From Zelopaecilomyces penicillatus (taxonomy: Eukaryota; Ascomycota; Sordariomycetes; Hypocreales; Pseudodiploosporaceae), in NCBI GenBank assembly GCA_005765155.1, contig VCCP01000004.1, forward strand, positions 1,984,001-2,048,000: a DNA stretch of 64,000 nucleotides, written 5' to 3'. The position numbers were made by a program, and so were the translations under genes. The notes under the pieces are model-generated. The model made no database searches, was not told where the DNA came from, and saw only the letters and a program-made list of their open reading frames with translations. Shown here one piece after another: positions 12,290 to 23,947 of this stretch. Positions within the stretch are counted from its first letter, which is position 1. Each line of letters starts with the position of its first letter.

Positions 12290-14474
12290 CCATTACGAGC
12301 ATCATACCAGTTCCCTTTCAAACTTCGGTGACAAACCCCAAAGACTACAAGGATCCTTGCTTGGCGCGTTTATTAGGCCAACAAAAAACGCCGCCCAAAA
12401 ACCAACAACACCGAGCCAACCAGAGCTCGCGCAAGCTGGCCGGGCCATCCATCCATCCATCCATCCAAATAAAATACGCGCCTACAGGTAAAAAAAAATA
12501 GATTAATTAACTCTCTGGAACTGGGGGGATCCTTTCTTGGCCTAACTAAGTTCCCCTCGTAAACGAAAGGGCATTATTGGCGAGCTTAGCCGGGATGGAA
12601 GGGGGTGCGTGAATCCTTTTCTGTAAATGAAAAAGAGGGCCGTATTAGGTTAAGCCATATATTGATTGATACATGTCATCTGGAAATCACTTTTCTCTTA
12701 CTAAGGTATCAATTGGCGTACGTAGGTATTATGTAGTATTTAATATTTCAAAGAAGACAAAAATGCCACACGTGCATCGAATATACGACCCGGAAGCGCT
12801 AAAAGGAAAACGGGGAAAGGTTCCTGATCATTCTCTCACATGTCAAAATTTCTTGTATGATTTCGCTCTTATTCGAAGCATAATATAAAAAAAAGAACAT
12901 CCTTTTTCGTGCTGCGTCATGATTAGGTCTGTGGATTTGATCACTATGACAAACATGTTTTTTCCGCTTTTGCAATCTAGGAGAACCCACCTCCAATAAC
13001 GCGATGAGACTTTTTTTTTTGCCTGAGTTCTCACGAGATAACAAATAATAATAACTACTTTTTCGTATTTCGTTTTTTACTGGTATATAGGATTCTGGGG
13101 GGGCTGGTGAGGAAAATGACGACGAGGGGGTACATATGCGCCCAGGGGGGCAGATGGAAGAGGGTTCATTTGGTGGTGCGGTGCCTTTTTCCTTTTTTTC
13201 TCCTTTGCTCTTTTCGTACCTGCATGTGGACAAACGGCTCGAGCGGACGGATATGGGCTTTTGCTAGAGCTGCGAGCCATTGATGATGATGTACTTTGCA
13301 TACGTACGTGTGTGTTTCCGTACAGTACGGATGTATGTGTGGCATGTCATCCCCCCCCTACGTGGGTATTTAGTACTTCAAAACCCCCATCTTTGGTTGG
13401 TTCGCCATTATCATGATTCTCATCGCCATCATAGATGGGGTGAAATTTGACCCGCTTGCTAGCCCGGCATGACAAACCTGCTTCCAAAGACAAACGTGTC
13501 TGGCCTTTTCGTAAGAGACCCGAAAAAAAGGCACCCATGTCATGTATCTATCTGACCCCCTCTCCCCTTCCCCATCTCGGAAACCTTCCTGTAGAGAACT
13601 ACCAATTAAAAAAAAAAAACTCCCCCAAACTCGGGTGGATTATTCTTTTGCTGACGGTGGTCCGTCCTCCCCCCCCCCCAGGTCTTACGGTAGTCGAATC
13701 ACAACCGCCGGCCCCATTCGAACTCTCCGGGTGATGGTGGCGGCCGAGAAAATCGCCGGCTGCCGCTTGCTAGGGTTTCGGAGTGGCCATCGAAAAAAAC
13801 CGATATCATCTTACCTAACTAGTTATTACTCTTTTTTTTTTAACCTCTACTACGTAAAAAAAACAACAACTTTGTGCATAGCAACTCTAAACAGGCACCT
13901 ACACCTAAATGCGATAGCTTAATAACTCGTCAACTCAGAGTTGCGGGCAAAACGACCTGGCTGGTGTGCGGCCCACAGGATGACTGACGGCTATGAATGT
14001 ACCATGTCCCAGCTTTCAGCCCGTTTGGAAGGGGGGGTTTAAGGAAAAATAACGCCAATATTGGAGGAAGGAGATTGGAAATCAGGTGAATCAATGGCTG
14101 ATTAGAAAGAAAAAGGGCTGTCAGCAAGAGAAAGATGGTTATTGGCAGGTGATTATTACTGGCTTGATTCTTGGAAATGAAACGGACAGTGAGCCCGTTT
14201 TCGCAAGCAGCCAACAGAAACACGTCAACGAGAAGGTGCTCTCTCTCTCACACACACACACCACGCAAATATACACACCATTCTAGGTGACCTATGAGCG
14301 CCTAGCATTACGCTCTTCTGGAAATGCGCTGAGGAGGATGAGATGAGTTGGAAGCGCTTGTTCCTCCCCAAAGAGGTGTAGTGTGGGACAAACAAAACCA
14401 GCGATTGATTGCCCAAACGCGCCTCATCCAGCCTTCTTTTCTCTTTTAATATATCACGTATACATATACAATCG

Positions 14475-14508
<34 letters not shown>
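14475..14508. repeat. TA dinucleotide microsatellite
   Basis: About 16 uninterrupted TA units are followed directly by a TACGGAGTA motif at 14510-14518. The sequence is non-coding. Confidence 0.92.
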
Positions 14509-15641
14509 GTACGGAGTACAGGCATTGTTATTTTTATATATTCTGCTTTGGCCTCTGAAAGCAGACTAGAACCATGATTCAATGGCCGAGCCTATCCGTT
14601 GGGTGATCCCAGCTTGAGGCCCCCCCCGCGCCTCCACACACATTTAATGTTTTCCCATCCCTATGTTCGTCATCTGCTCTGGACGTTCTTTTGGTTTCTT
14701 TGGGCTGGGATTTGTGATGATGCGGGTACCCGAGAATAGTACGTGGAATAAGCTCGAGCATGGGCTGGACGCGGCGGCCAAAACGGCAAAAGTCAAAATA
14801 TGCGAGAAAGCGGTGGCAGAAAAAGCAAAGCAAATACCGAGCAGAAGCAAAAATAGAGAGAGAAACACCAAGCAACGGAGGGCCCGTCCATCGTCTCCAT
14901 CCATCACCAGCCTTCTACAATGTCTCCCCTGCAACGGGCTATCCATGAGCTGCCCATGGCTTTTTCGGTCGAAGAAGCTTTTCACCTCCAACCCCTCTAA
15001 ACCCTCGCATCCCCCATCCAGCCCACCCCTGCCAGCCCGCCAGCACACTCCATCATCGCATCCTGGTACCACTCTGATCCACAGCCGTCCCATGCCGACA
15101 CCCCCCCCTGAACACTGACCACTGGGAATGGAATAGACAGGCTGCTCTCCCTCGAGTTGCCAGCAACACCTTTGGACGCCCCCCCCCCATCTGGCTCTGG
15201 CCCTGGCTGTACCAATTGCGTCCTCCACTTCAGCGGTTCTTCCAACAACAGCAAGCTCTCCTGGCTGGACGGACTTGCCAGCGCTGCGCCCAACTGTGGA
15301 TCTCCCGTCACTGTTGGCGAGGGAGAAGAGGCCGAGGATGGCTAGACAGACAGAACAGACAGGCCGTTGGATGTTCCGTACGTATTTCGTACATACAGTA
15401 CAGCATATGTATGCGATAGATAGCTCGAGATACGCAGCAAGAAAGAAAAAGGAACAACATCCAGACAAGACAACTGCAAACAACGAACTGGGAGAGCAAC
15501 CGTCTGAAAGCTATAGAGCCAGCGAGGAGAAGGGATAGAGAGATCACATAGTGAGAGTACAGCCGTGGCCAGGCCGCCTGGACAGCGCCTCTTCGGGACG
15601 CTCGTACGAGTAATAGAGCTCAGTGTCGTGCCTCAAAAGGC

Positions 15642-15670
15642 ATGTGTGTGTGTGTGTGTGTGTGTGTGTG
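15642..15670. repeat. TG dinucleotide microsatellite
   Basis: About 14 uninterrupted TG units lie in non-coding sequence. Confidence 0.9.
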
Positions 15671-17100
15671 ATCAGAGCAGACCCGGCGCCGAGGCCGGGG
15701 AGTTGTTAGCATCCGGTGGGAGACGCCAGCGCATTGCTCGACCTGCTTGCTTCAGCGCGCGCCTACGAGCACAAAAAAGAACCCCTACCTGGCCTTACCG
15801 TACCGTCGACCGACACCACGCCCACGCCCCCCCTTCTTTCTCTTTGCGAACCTCTGGCGAGGCAAAAGAAGAGGCCTGAAGCAGCGAACAAACTCCCAGA
15901 AGCTGGCACGCACCAGACAATAACCCTGGGGAGTTGTTGCTGTCCTGAGAGGCCAGCCGGCTGATGGCTTTGCCGCCGCTGGCTGCTCGATATTACGACT
16001 TTGCGAGCCGATATGGACTGGCACGGGCGGTAATAATGGAATGGCCCCCCCCTAGCAGCAGCAGCGCCAGCGGTCCCAGCATGGCCCGGCTCGGGGAGAA
16101 AGAGCCAGGGTACAAAAAACAGATGCCTTCTCTCTCTCTCTCTCTCTTGCTATCTTTCTCTGTATTTTGTACGTACGAAAGTACTTTGTGCAAAGCAACC
16201 TCACACCTACCTACCTAGTAACTAACTCTGCTTCCCCCCGGGGGGATCAGAGACATGGACAAGCAAACGAGACGGACGACTCAACTCATCCGATGCTTGG
16301 CTTGGCTCTCTCTCCCCCCGGGGGGTCCTTGTCCATGGGCGCAAAGACACCTAAACCTTGTTGGAGGGCCTGGCCTGGCCTGACCTGGCGGCCCCCCCCT
16401 CTGGAGCTCTTCTCTCTTCGGGGGCCCAGGTACATCCTTACCCAGGGACCAAGTACGTACATTAGTACCCTACAGTGCACACCATCGCACCTGCACCCCG
16501 GCGCATGCACTGTACACTGTACTTACCTCATCGCACCTACCCGCCGTACCGCTGTACCTGCCTGCCCGGAGGATCTCTGAGGTGTAAAGACCCAAAGACC
16601 TAAAAAGCCCAGTGTTTACACCTGCGAGACCCCACCCTGGCTTGTGCTTAACCCTCAGTTGATCCTAACCCTCCCCCGAAGGCCAAGGCCCCCATGGCCT
16701 AAAAAGCCGCTGAGCAAAGAAAGTACCTTTTTTGTTTTTTACTTTTACCTTTCCAACCTTTTTACTGTATCCCCCCCCTGCTCTGCCTGCTCCAGCCGGC
16801 CTCCGGCTCTCCCCTGCCACCTCTCTCACCACTCTCAACCACCCAGAAAACAAAACCATCCCCCAGGCTGGCTAGTCAAGCGGCACGACCTCCAAGTTTC
16901 TCTTTTTTATCCTGTCTCGGTCTCTCTTTCGTTGTCTCTCGCTGCTCGCTACGACTCCACCGACCTCCTCAATTATCTGTCCGCCGTGGTCTCTCTGACC
17001 TTGTCCAGAACTCGTCTCTCTCTTCTCTACTATTTCTGACTACTGGGACTCGTTTGGACCTCTTCTGATACGCCTAGGCTCCTATAGCCACCATCACCCT

Positions 17101-17124
17101 CCCCCCCCCCCCCCCCCCCCCCCC
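17101..17124. repeat. 24-base poly-C tract
   Basis: This uninterrupted run of 24 C is followed by an A and a further C run. It is the longest C homopolymer in the window and lies in the probable leader or promoter of stuA. Confidence 0.9.
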
Positions 17125-17390
17125 ACCCCCCCACACACACAGATACAGACAGAGGCCGAAGGGCACCAAGCAAAGACGGAAAGGAAAGCAAAGAAAAGGA
17201 ACGAAAGGACACGGCCAGGAAAGGCAAGGCAAGCAAGCAAGCAAACCAACCCAGTCAAGGTACGTCAAAGTCACCAGCGCAAAAGAGCTTCGAGATACCG
17301 GCGTCTTCTCCGCCCACCCCAACACCCCTACCACCTACCTACCACCCACCACATCACCCCTCCCCCAGTCCGTCCACGCCCAGTTCCACT

Positions 17391-17436
17391 CCCATTCCCA
17401 CTCCCACGCCCACTCCCACTCCCACGCCCACTTCCC
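17391..17436 (-). promoter_or_regulatory. G-quadruplex / i-motif candidate
   Basis: Eight CCC triplets on the plus strand are spaced by three bases each (the last spacer is four), so the minus strand carries eight GGG runs with 3-base loops. This fits the standard intramolecular G-quadruplex pattern of four or more G3 runs with short loops. It lies about 1.2 kb before the StuA start codon, in the probable promoter or leader. Structure formation in the cell is inference. Confidence 0.65.
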
Positions 17437-18622
17437 AGCCCAGCCCAGCCCAGCCTGCCCAGCCTGCCGCCTTTCCCATCGCCCCTACACCTAATCCTGT
17501 CCAGTACGGCCGGCTGCTGCTTATGGGCTGGCTGCTCTGCTAATACCTCCTCCTCGCGCAACTACCCATCCACCCTTCCCCTCTTTCCGATCTTCAACGC
17601 AGCTAATCGCTTTGCATTGCAGTAGTGGGCGACCACACAAGAAGCCTCCAAACGTCCGCAGTCAACAACTGTCGGTCCTCCTCAGCTTCTCTACCCCATC
17701 CGAAAACCCAATTCCTCTTCTCTTCTCCCACCCCCACCCCCCATCTATCTACCTGCCTATCCATCCATCAGTCGGCTGTCTGTCGTCAATCTCTTGGAGC
17801 TTGACGACGTCGTCTTTCTTCTTCCTTCTTCCTCTCTTCTACATCTCCCCTCCCCCTCCCACACAGCCAGCCAAGCAGCCTCCGTTGGGCCTCTGCGATC
17901 CTCGGTGCCAGAAAACCACCACCACCAGCTCTCTTCCAACCCAACCGCCTGCTGCCCAGCAACTTCGCTTTGCTGCTGCTTTACTGCATTGGCCGCTGCT
18001 CGATTTTGCCATCGCCTGTTACGATTGAGACGATTGAATTTCTATTTTTTGATGCCCTGTTACGATTAGTACGCCTCCATTACGAGCATTCTCTCTGCAA
18101 GTCGAGAAGAAAAAAAAAAGTTTTCTGTCCCATCTTTTCTACGATTACCACGGCCGACACACCCTTTTTAACGCCCCGTCTTCTTGTCAAAAAGCTCGTC
18201 ATTTTTCTGCTTCTTCGCTACGGCCCATTGACAGTACGTAGCCCATCGACTTCATTGTGCAGAAAAAGAGTCACCGACTTTCTGCTTCCTCAAACACCGG
18301 AAAGCTGGATTTGCCGTCCATCTCCCAAGTTCAGATTCGTGGGCCGTCCGACGTGCCTTGCTTCAACAATCACACAGCTCCACGCTCATTTATGAGCAAC
18401 GATCGATTACCGTCTCTTCCTTTACCACCTCCGGGACAGGCATATTCCTCTAGTGCCTCTTCGCCCCGTCTGAGCTCCATTGCCTCGTCCACTGGCTCGC
18501 ACTTTGGTTCACAGTACTCTTATACCTCGGCCGCGTCGTCAAACGGCCCCAAAACACCGTCCCCGACTTTTCCAGTCAACGCCATTGCGGGACCGGCTAC
18601 CTCTATTGTCAGTTACGACGCC

Positions 18623-20666
18623 ATGAACCAAGGCCCAGATATGTACTACACACCGCACATGTCAGCGGGGCAGCCACCCGCTCCCCAGACTGTGGGCTCA
18701 AGTGGCTTGAACCATTATGGCCAGCATCAACCTCCATTGTTGCAGCCAGGGCCCACGCCTTACTCCCAACCTGCCCCGTATAGCCAGTATGGTTATGCAA
18801 ATGGCTTGACATCTCCTCCTACGGCTCCCCCGTCAGTGTCAAACCCCATGGGCGGCCCCCAAAACGTTCTCCCCTTGCCTGGCGTAGGAGGCCAGAATGC
18901 CATGCAGAATCAGTATGCAGGGTTTGATACTACTGGCCAACAGCCGCCTCCGGGTATGAAGCCCCGGGTCACTGCTACCCTTTGGGAAGATGAGGGTAGC
19001 CTCTGCTTCCAAGTTGAAGCCCGCGGGATCTGTGTTGCTCGTCGCGAAGGTGAGTCTTTTCAACCCTACTTCTTGCCTGCAAATATTGCCCATCTCAATT
19101 ATACGTTGAATTTCAACAAGAAGGCTAACAATTGATGAATTAGACAACCACATGATTAACGGCACCAAATTACTAAATGTTGCTGGTATGACCCGTGGCC
19201 GTCGAGACGGCATTTTGAAGAGCGAAAAAGTCCGTCATGTTGTCAAGATTGGGCCGATGCATCTGAAAGGTGTCTGGTAAGTTTGGCATCATATACCTTT
19301 GTAAGACACATGAGGGGGCGAGCTCACTAACATTATTATAAGGATTCCTTACGATCGCGCGCTGGACTTCGCCAATAAGGAAAAGATTACCGAGATGCTG
19401 TATCCTCTTTTTGTCCACAACATTGGTGCCTTGCTTTACCATCCTTCTAATCAGAGCCGGACAAACCAGGTCATGGCAGCTGCTGAACGCCAAAAGCGGG
19501 AGCACTCTCAGATGCGCCCTGGACTGCCCTCAATCCAGCAGCACCCTCACCAGTTGGCTCTGCCTCAACCGCCTCTGTCCTCGCACAGCACCATGAACCG
19601 ACCATCTCTGGACCGCGCACACACTTTCCCCACACCCCCTACCAGCGGTTCAGCGGTCATGGGAAATATGGGAAGCTCAGAAGGCTTCAATTGGCAGGGA
19701 CAGGGAATGAATGGAGCACAAGGTAACAACCCAATGTCCATTGATACGGGTATTAGCAACACACGCTCAATGCCCAATACCCCAGCTACTACGCCTCCTG
19801 GCCCCTCAATCCAGAACATGCAGCCGTACCCCTCGGCCGCTCAAGGCTACGATGGCCAGCGCCAGATGTACAATGCACCAGCTACTCAGCAGTCACCCTA
19901 TCAGACATCAGCAAATCCTCCCCAGGATCGTATGTATGGACAATCAGCTCCATATCAAAAGAGTGACATGGGGCCCCCGTCGAGCCGGCCTCAGGCATCC
20001 GGCCCTGGAGAGCAGCAGGAGAGCAAGCCTTCCAATGGTGTTATGCCATCTGAATCGGCGACGCAGAGCCAAAGCGCGGATGATGATAATGATCACGAGC
20101 ATGAAGCCGAGTATACTCATGATAGCGGTGCTTATGACCACACACGCGCACCATACAGTTACGCCAACTCTGGCGTCGGGTCGATGGCCAACGACAACAA
20201 CTTGTCTCCAGAGATGACGGGATCACCAAACCACCCACCGACTTCGGGGCGTGCGACTCCTAGAACGGCTGCGACGCCCCAGTCTTTCTACCAACAACAC
20301 AACGGCGGCTATAACACCCCGCCGCGTGTACAGCAATCCTCGAGCAACCTGTATAACGTCATGACTAATGATCGAGCACCATCAAACGGTGCCTCTGGCA
20401 ACGACGTGTACGCACCACAGGCAGATATGAATAGCTCCATGCCAAATGGCTATTCTACACAGTCTTCCGGAATGAATGGCTCAGTCCCTGGAATGAAGAG
20501 AGGACGAGATGATGACGATGATCTTTCCCGGCCCATTGGTGACGGTCCCGGCAGCATGGGCGGTCTCGACCTTAAGCGACGAAAGACCATGGACTCTGTA
20601 CCGGCTCCTTCGTACGACGCCATGAGCCGACCCACTTCGGCTATTGCAGCACCCCGACGACGGTAA
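18623..20666 (+). CDS. stuA: APSES-domain transcription factor StuA
   Basis: StuA is a DNA-binding regulator of conidiation, cell patterning and other development in filamentous ascomycetes, acting in the nucleus. Three exons, 18623-19049, 19144-19276 and 19343-20666, give 627 residues; both introns have GT-AG ends and the frame is continuous. The APSES domain (bHLH-like fold) spans about residues 112-220, starting at MKPRVTATLW and including [40 protein letters not shown] and KGVWIPYDRALDFA. The N-terminus is Pro/Gln/Tyr-rich, the long C-terminal half is disordered, and a bipartite basic nuclear signal (MKRGRDDDDD then LKRRKTMDS) lies near the end. I chose the ATG at 18623 because its context is good and MNQ-type starts are usual in the family. 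However, the frame is open upstream to an ATG at 18392, which would add 77 residues. Downstream is the coiled-coil gene on the same strand. Confidence 0.95.
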
Positions 20667-21808
20667 TGGGCGTAACCATATTCCCCCCTCGAGGCGTGTC
20701 TGTGTCTTGGGGGCACAAAAAGAGGGACAGCGGCGATACGAATAATTTTTTTGGCCGCAACTTGTGACACCACCTTTTTTACGGTGTAACGACGCTTTTC
20801 TTTCTCTTTCCTGCCGTGTCCCTCAGCATTTGTTTCTTTGTATTTGCAGACGACTCATCGGCATCCCCTTCCACCAAAGACGTGTTGACGAGTTTATGAC
20901 GACCCCACCGATTCTATGTTACTTAAGATGCCCCAGCCATTGATGTATATGGCTGATGAGATTACGCTTTGCATGGAGGAATCTAATTCTCAAAGAACAG
21001 CATTCCAGCTGTGGCTTTGCCCGTTCTTTTTTTGCCATCTGCTGTGAGAAACGAACCATTGGTACATGGTATGAGAGCACTACCTGTAATGACCTCAGGC
21101 GGGAAACATGGGCTGCGAGCCAACTTCACCACTTGCCTCTTCTTTTTTTTTTTTTTTTTTTTTAAACCTTTTATGCTCTTTTTTACCCCTCCTTATTAAA
21201 GGATTTTCTTTGGTCGAGAAGACGTGTTTTTTGTCTCCATTTTGGAAATGAAAGAGACACCAGGACACTGTACTGGTGATGACTTTATGACCCCTTTCTT
21301 CGAGCTTCATTTCTTCACCTAAAAGCGCCAAAGATGGTGTATTGGGCAGGTTGCGTTATTAGGTAAACGAGTTATGAAATGACAATTAAAAGCTATTGAA
21401 TATACATACAAATGTTGAACTAGATTTATCTGTTTTTTCCACAATGAAACCAAGATGCAATGATTTGACTTCTCATGAGTAGTAGACTGTAGACTACCTC
21501 TCAGCTCTCCTCCCTCTCTTTCATCACTCCTGTAGTGCCATAGGTGCTGACGTGCATGTGGGCTTTATTGCAGTCACGTGAATGTAGCAGCATTGCTATT
21601 GTTGGTTGCTGAGCCAACCTAGTGCGACGTGTTTATGCATGGTGTGTTTTCCAGAAAAACCCACACAGTACGCGGCAGTGAACCCTCCAAGAACCTTCAA
21701 CAGCAACCTCCTGGTTACCAAACATTCGACAGTTTAATGCTTCTATGCCTTTGCATCTTCTTATGAAAAATCGCCACTATTTGTTTGTAAACTTTAGACC
21801 ATCACAAC
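20667..21808. other. Intergenic, stuA to coiled-coil gene
   Basis: The interval holds the stuA 3' region and the promoter of the next gene. A run of about 20 T lies near 21143-21163. No gene is visible. Confidence 0.7.
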
Positions 21809-23947
21809 ATGGCATCTCCGCTGTCGCCTGCACAAGATGCGGCGCTGAATCTCGCAACACCACCAACAGCCACCAGGCGCTACGACGAATATGACGTGAA
21901 GACAATCAGCACCGAGTCCAGAATCCCGGCCGACAACTTGTTGCACAACTCGCCACCATCTGTATCATCGAAGCCCAATGAGACGCACGCTTCCGATCAA
22001 GAGAATATCTCACCCTCCAAGAGTCGACATTCCCGTGTGCTCTCTGGGACGGAGCTGTCCCCGCTAAGAATTGTGGAAAGCCAGCAGAGAAGCAGCATCG
22101 ATGGTATTGCATCTTCCAACCTCCACGGGTTTGCCCCGCCATCCCAGGCGAGAAGTCAAAGCCCACGAAAATCGTCTCCCGAGAAGCGTTTCCCTGTAAA
22201 GATTAGCCCAGCTGGGGAGATTACAAGAGCTTCACAAGAGCGATCCACCAGCCTTGAAGTCGCAGTGCAGCAGAACAAGAGCCTGAAGCGAGCAATTGAC
22301 ATATTTGAAGACGAGCAGAGTGAACTACATATGGATGTGGACGACAGCCCAGCCCCTTGTGTGCAGGTAAATTCACACGAGATGGACGAAGATGACACTG
22401 CCTGCCCTGATGAGTCAATGATTAGCACATTCAGTACTTTCTCAGCGGTACCGAGTATGACCATGTTTGCGAATATCGGAAGCCCGTCGAAACTGTCAGG
22501 CATTGGTGGTACAGCTCCGCGAGCAAGACCTGACCCGTCACCATCACGAAGCATACAACGCACCTCGGCTGATGACTCTGGCAACACTACCAATCTGTTG
22601 ATGGATTTCACGGAGCAGCTGAGATACCCCCACAAGTCTCCTGCCAAGAGAGGAAATCTATCTCCTTCTCGTACGACCCCCAACATTTTGGCAACACCTA
22701 GCCGAGGGTTCTCAAATCTTATCGACTTTGATATCCCCCCAATGCCGACACCACGAAGCCTTCCGTCTGTTACGCCACGGGAGCTGGAATCACTCAAGTC
22801 AAAATTTCTATCGGAAATCAGCTCCCTCAAAGCCTCACTCAGCGGCAAGGAAGCAGAGGTCCATTCTCTCAAGTCCGCTGTTGGAGACGCAGAAAAGCGT
22901 GTGGGGGAATCGATGGAACAGTTGCGGGAGGAATGTACTCTGAAGGAGCAGCTTTCTTTGGAGAAGCAGGAGTGGGAGAACAGGGGCCGCGAAATGGAAA
23001 CCGTCCTCCGGAGGGTCAAGGAGGAAATCGTGCTGGGTCAGAGGGAGAGAGAAAACTTGGAGCAGCAACTTGACGAGAGCGAGAAACGCCGGGAGGCAGC
23101 AGAAATCTTACATCAAGAGGCGGAGAGCAAGATAGCTGGTATGCGTGCTGGCAAGGATTCAGACAAGTCGTCTCCTGAGAAGACCAAGAGCCCCGAAGCT
23201 CCACTCAACCGCGAAGTTGAAGTTGCCGTTGAAAGAGTCGCCCGAGAACTCCATGCCCTCTATAAAAGCAAACACGAGACCAAGGTTGCTGCCTTGAAGA
23301 AATCATACGAAGGACGATGGGAGAAGAAAGTCCGGGAACTGGAATCACGGATCGAAGAGCTCAGTGACGACAACGAGAAGCTGAGGATCGGCCGCGACGC
23401 TACCATGACCAAAGTTGACCCAGGCATCGCCGGCGCAGAGCAACTCAAGTTGCAGGCTGTGCGAGACAGTGCAGCCATTAAGGAGCTTCATGCTGATGTG
23501 CAACGACTGGAAGCTGTCGTATCGACCGTTCAGCGCGATAATGAGGATTTGCGGGCGAGATTAGAGAAGGAGCGCATCGAAAAGGGCGAGCTGGTGCAGC
23601 TTGCCGAGGAGATGATGAGCATGCAAAGCTTCGTTTCCGCAACACCAGCACCTCAGCGTCAACAAATGCAGCCCCCATCATCCAGGCCACAGCCTCCGTC
23701 TCAGCTTCAGCAAGAGAGAGCCGAATTCGTTGCCAAGACACCGAAAGCGTCCGCAACAGTTGATGGGCTGGCCCGCAGTGTAGGCCGAGTTCCAGGCCTT
23801 CGGGCGCCGGGAACTGGAACGGGACTCCGTGCTCCACATGAGCGGACGAAGAGCGGCGGTATTGGACTGCCACGACCTGGCGCACGGAGCGGCATTATGA
23901 ACTCTATTGAAAAGATGGGTAACTACAGAGGCCGACAAGCAGAGTGA
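21809..23947 (+). CDS. Large coiled-coil protein, probably spindle-pole/microtubule associated (TACC/SnaD-like)
   Basis: A single exon encodes 712 residues, with the ATG in good context (ACAACATGG). Residues 1-310 are disordered, Ser/Pro-rich and carry many SP/TP sites. Residues about 325-450 and 470-615 are long heptad coiled coils: the first begins near TPRELESLKSKFLSEISSLK, the second includes ELHALYKSKHETKVAALKKS and ends near LVQLAEEMMSMQ. The tail is basic, Gly/Pro/Arg-rich, ending RSGIMNSIEKMGNYRGRQAE. The layout (disordered phospho-rich N-terminus, coiled coil, basic tail) fits fungal spindle-pole-body proteins such as Aspergillus SnaD or TACC/Alp7 relatives. The exact family is my inference and not settled; other coiled-coil scaffolds remain possible. 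The coding call is firm: the frame is open over 2.1 kb with normal codon use. Confidence 0.7.
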   Translation: MASPLSPAQDAALNLATPPTATRRYDEYDVKTISTESRIPADNLLHNSPPSVSSKPNETHASDQENISPSKSRHSRVLSGTELSPLRIVESQQRSSIDGIASSNLHGFAPPSQARSQSPRKSSPEKRFPVKISPAGEITRASQERSTSLEVAVQQNKSLKRAIDIFEDEQSELHMDVDDSPAPCVQVNSHEMDEDDTACPDESMISTFSTFSAVPSMTMFANIGSPSKLSGIGGTAPRARPDPSPSRSIQRTSADDSGNTTNLLMDFTEQLRYPHKSPAKRGNLSPSRTTPNILATPSRGFSNLIDFDIPPMPTPRSLPSVTPRELESLKSKFLSEISSLKASLSGKEAEVHSLKSAVGDAEKRVGESMEQLREECTLKEQLSLEKQEWENRGREMETVLRRVKEEIVLGQRERENLEQQLDESEKRREAAEILHQEAESKIAGMRAGKDSDKSSPEKTKSPEAPLNREVEVAVERVARELHALYKSKHETKVAALKKSYEGRWEKKVRELESRIEELSDDNEKLRIGRDATMTKVDPGIAGAEQLKLQAVRDSAAIKELHADVQRLEAVVSTVQRDNEDLRARLEKERIEKGELVQLAEEMMSMQSFVSATPAPQRQQMQPPSSRPQPPSQLQQERAEFVAKTPKASATVDGLARSVGRVPGLRAPGTGTGLRAPHERTKSGGIGLPRPGARSGIMNSIEKMGNYRGRQAE

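Larger units (their letters stand above)
5291..16600. other. Gene-free stretch, main part of the stuA upstream desert
   Basis: More than 11 kb show no open frame I can support. The longer frames are interrupted low-complexity runs that read through microsatellites or pyrimidine tracts. The stretch holds CA, GA, TA, TG, ATC and TTCAATC repeats, several C, G and T homopolymers of 10-25 bases, and four of the five exact TACGGAGTA motifs in the window lie in it or just to its left. It may contain distal regulatory sequence or long non-coding transcripts for stuA, but nothing in the sequence proves this. Confidence 0.6.
16601..18622 (+). promoter_or_regulatory. Probable stuA promoter and long 5' leader
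   Basis: This is pyrimidine-rich, C-tract-rich sequence immediately upstream of StuA, of the kind seen in long leaders of fungal developmental regulators. It holds a 24-base C run (17101-17124), a regular series of CCC triplets (17391-17436), TC-rich tracts and several short upstream ATG frames. From 18392 an ATG opens a frame that runs without a stop into StuA. In Aspergillus nidulans stuA, long leaders with upstream ORFs control translation; an equivalent here is inference. No transcription start can be fixed from the sequence. Confidence 0.5.

Noticed and set aside
1823..13004. StuA response element matches (for example 1823-1830, 2470-2477, 12997-13004) as evidence of autoregulation
   Set aside because: The degenerate 8-base consensus is expected about 18 times in 18 kb on both strands, so these matches carry no weight without binding data.
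14644..15483. 279-codon minus-strand open frame
   Set aside because: It reads through GC-rich low-complexity sequence, has no recognisable motif, is overlapped by frames of similar quality on the plus strand, and lacks conserved-looking segments.
16662..16672. CCTAACCCT, which could be a telomerase RNA template
   Set aside because: Any rotation of one and a half telomere repeats is expected about three times by chance in 64 kb on two strands, and no supporting RNA structure could be seen.
22156..23019. 287-codon minus-strand frame inside the coiled-coil gene
   Set aside because: Antisense shadow of a coding sequence rich in Glu/Ser codons; no domain.
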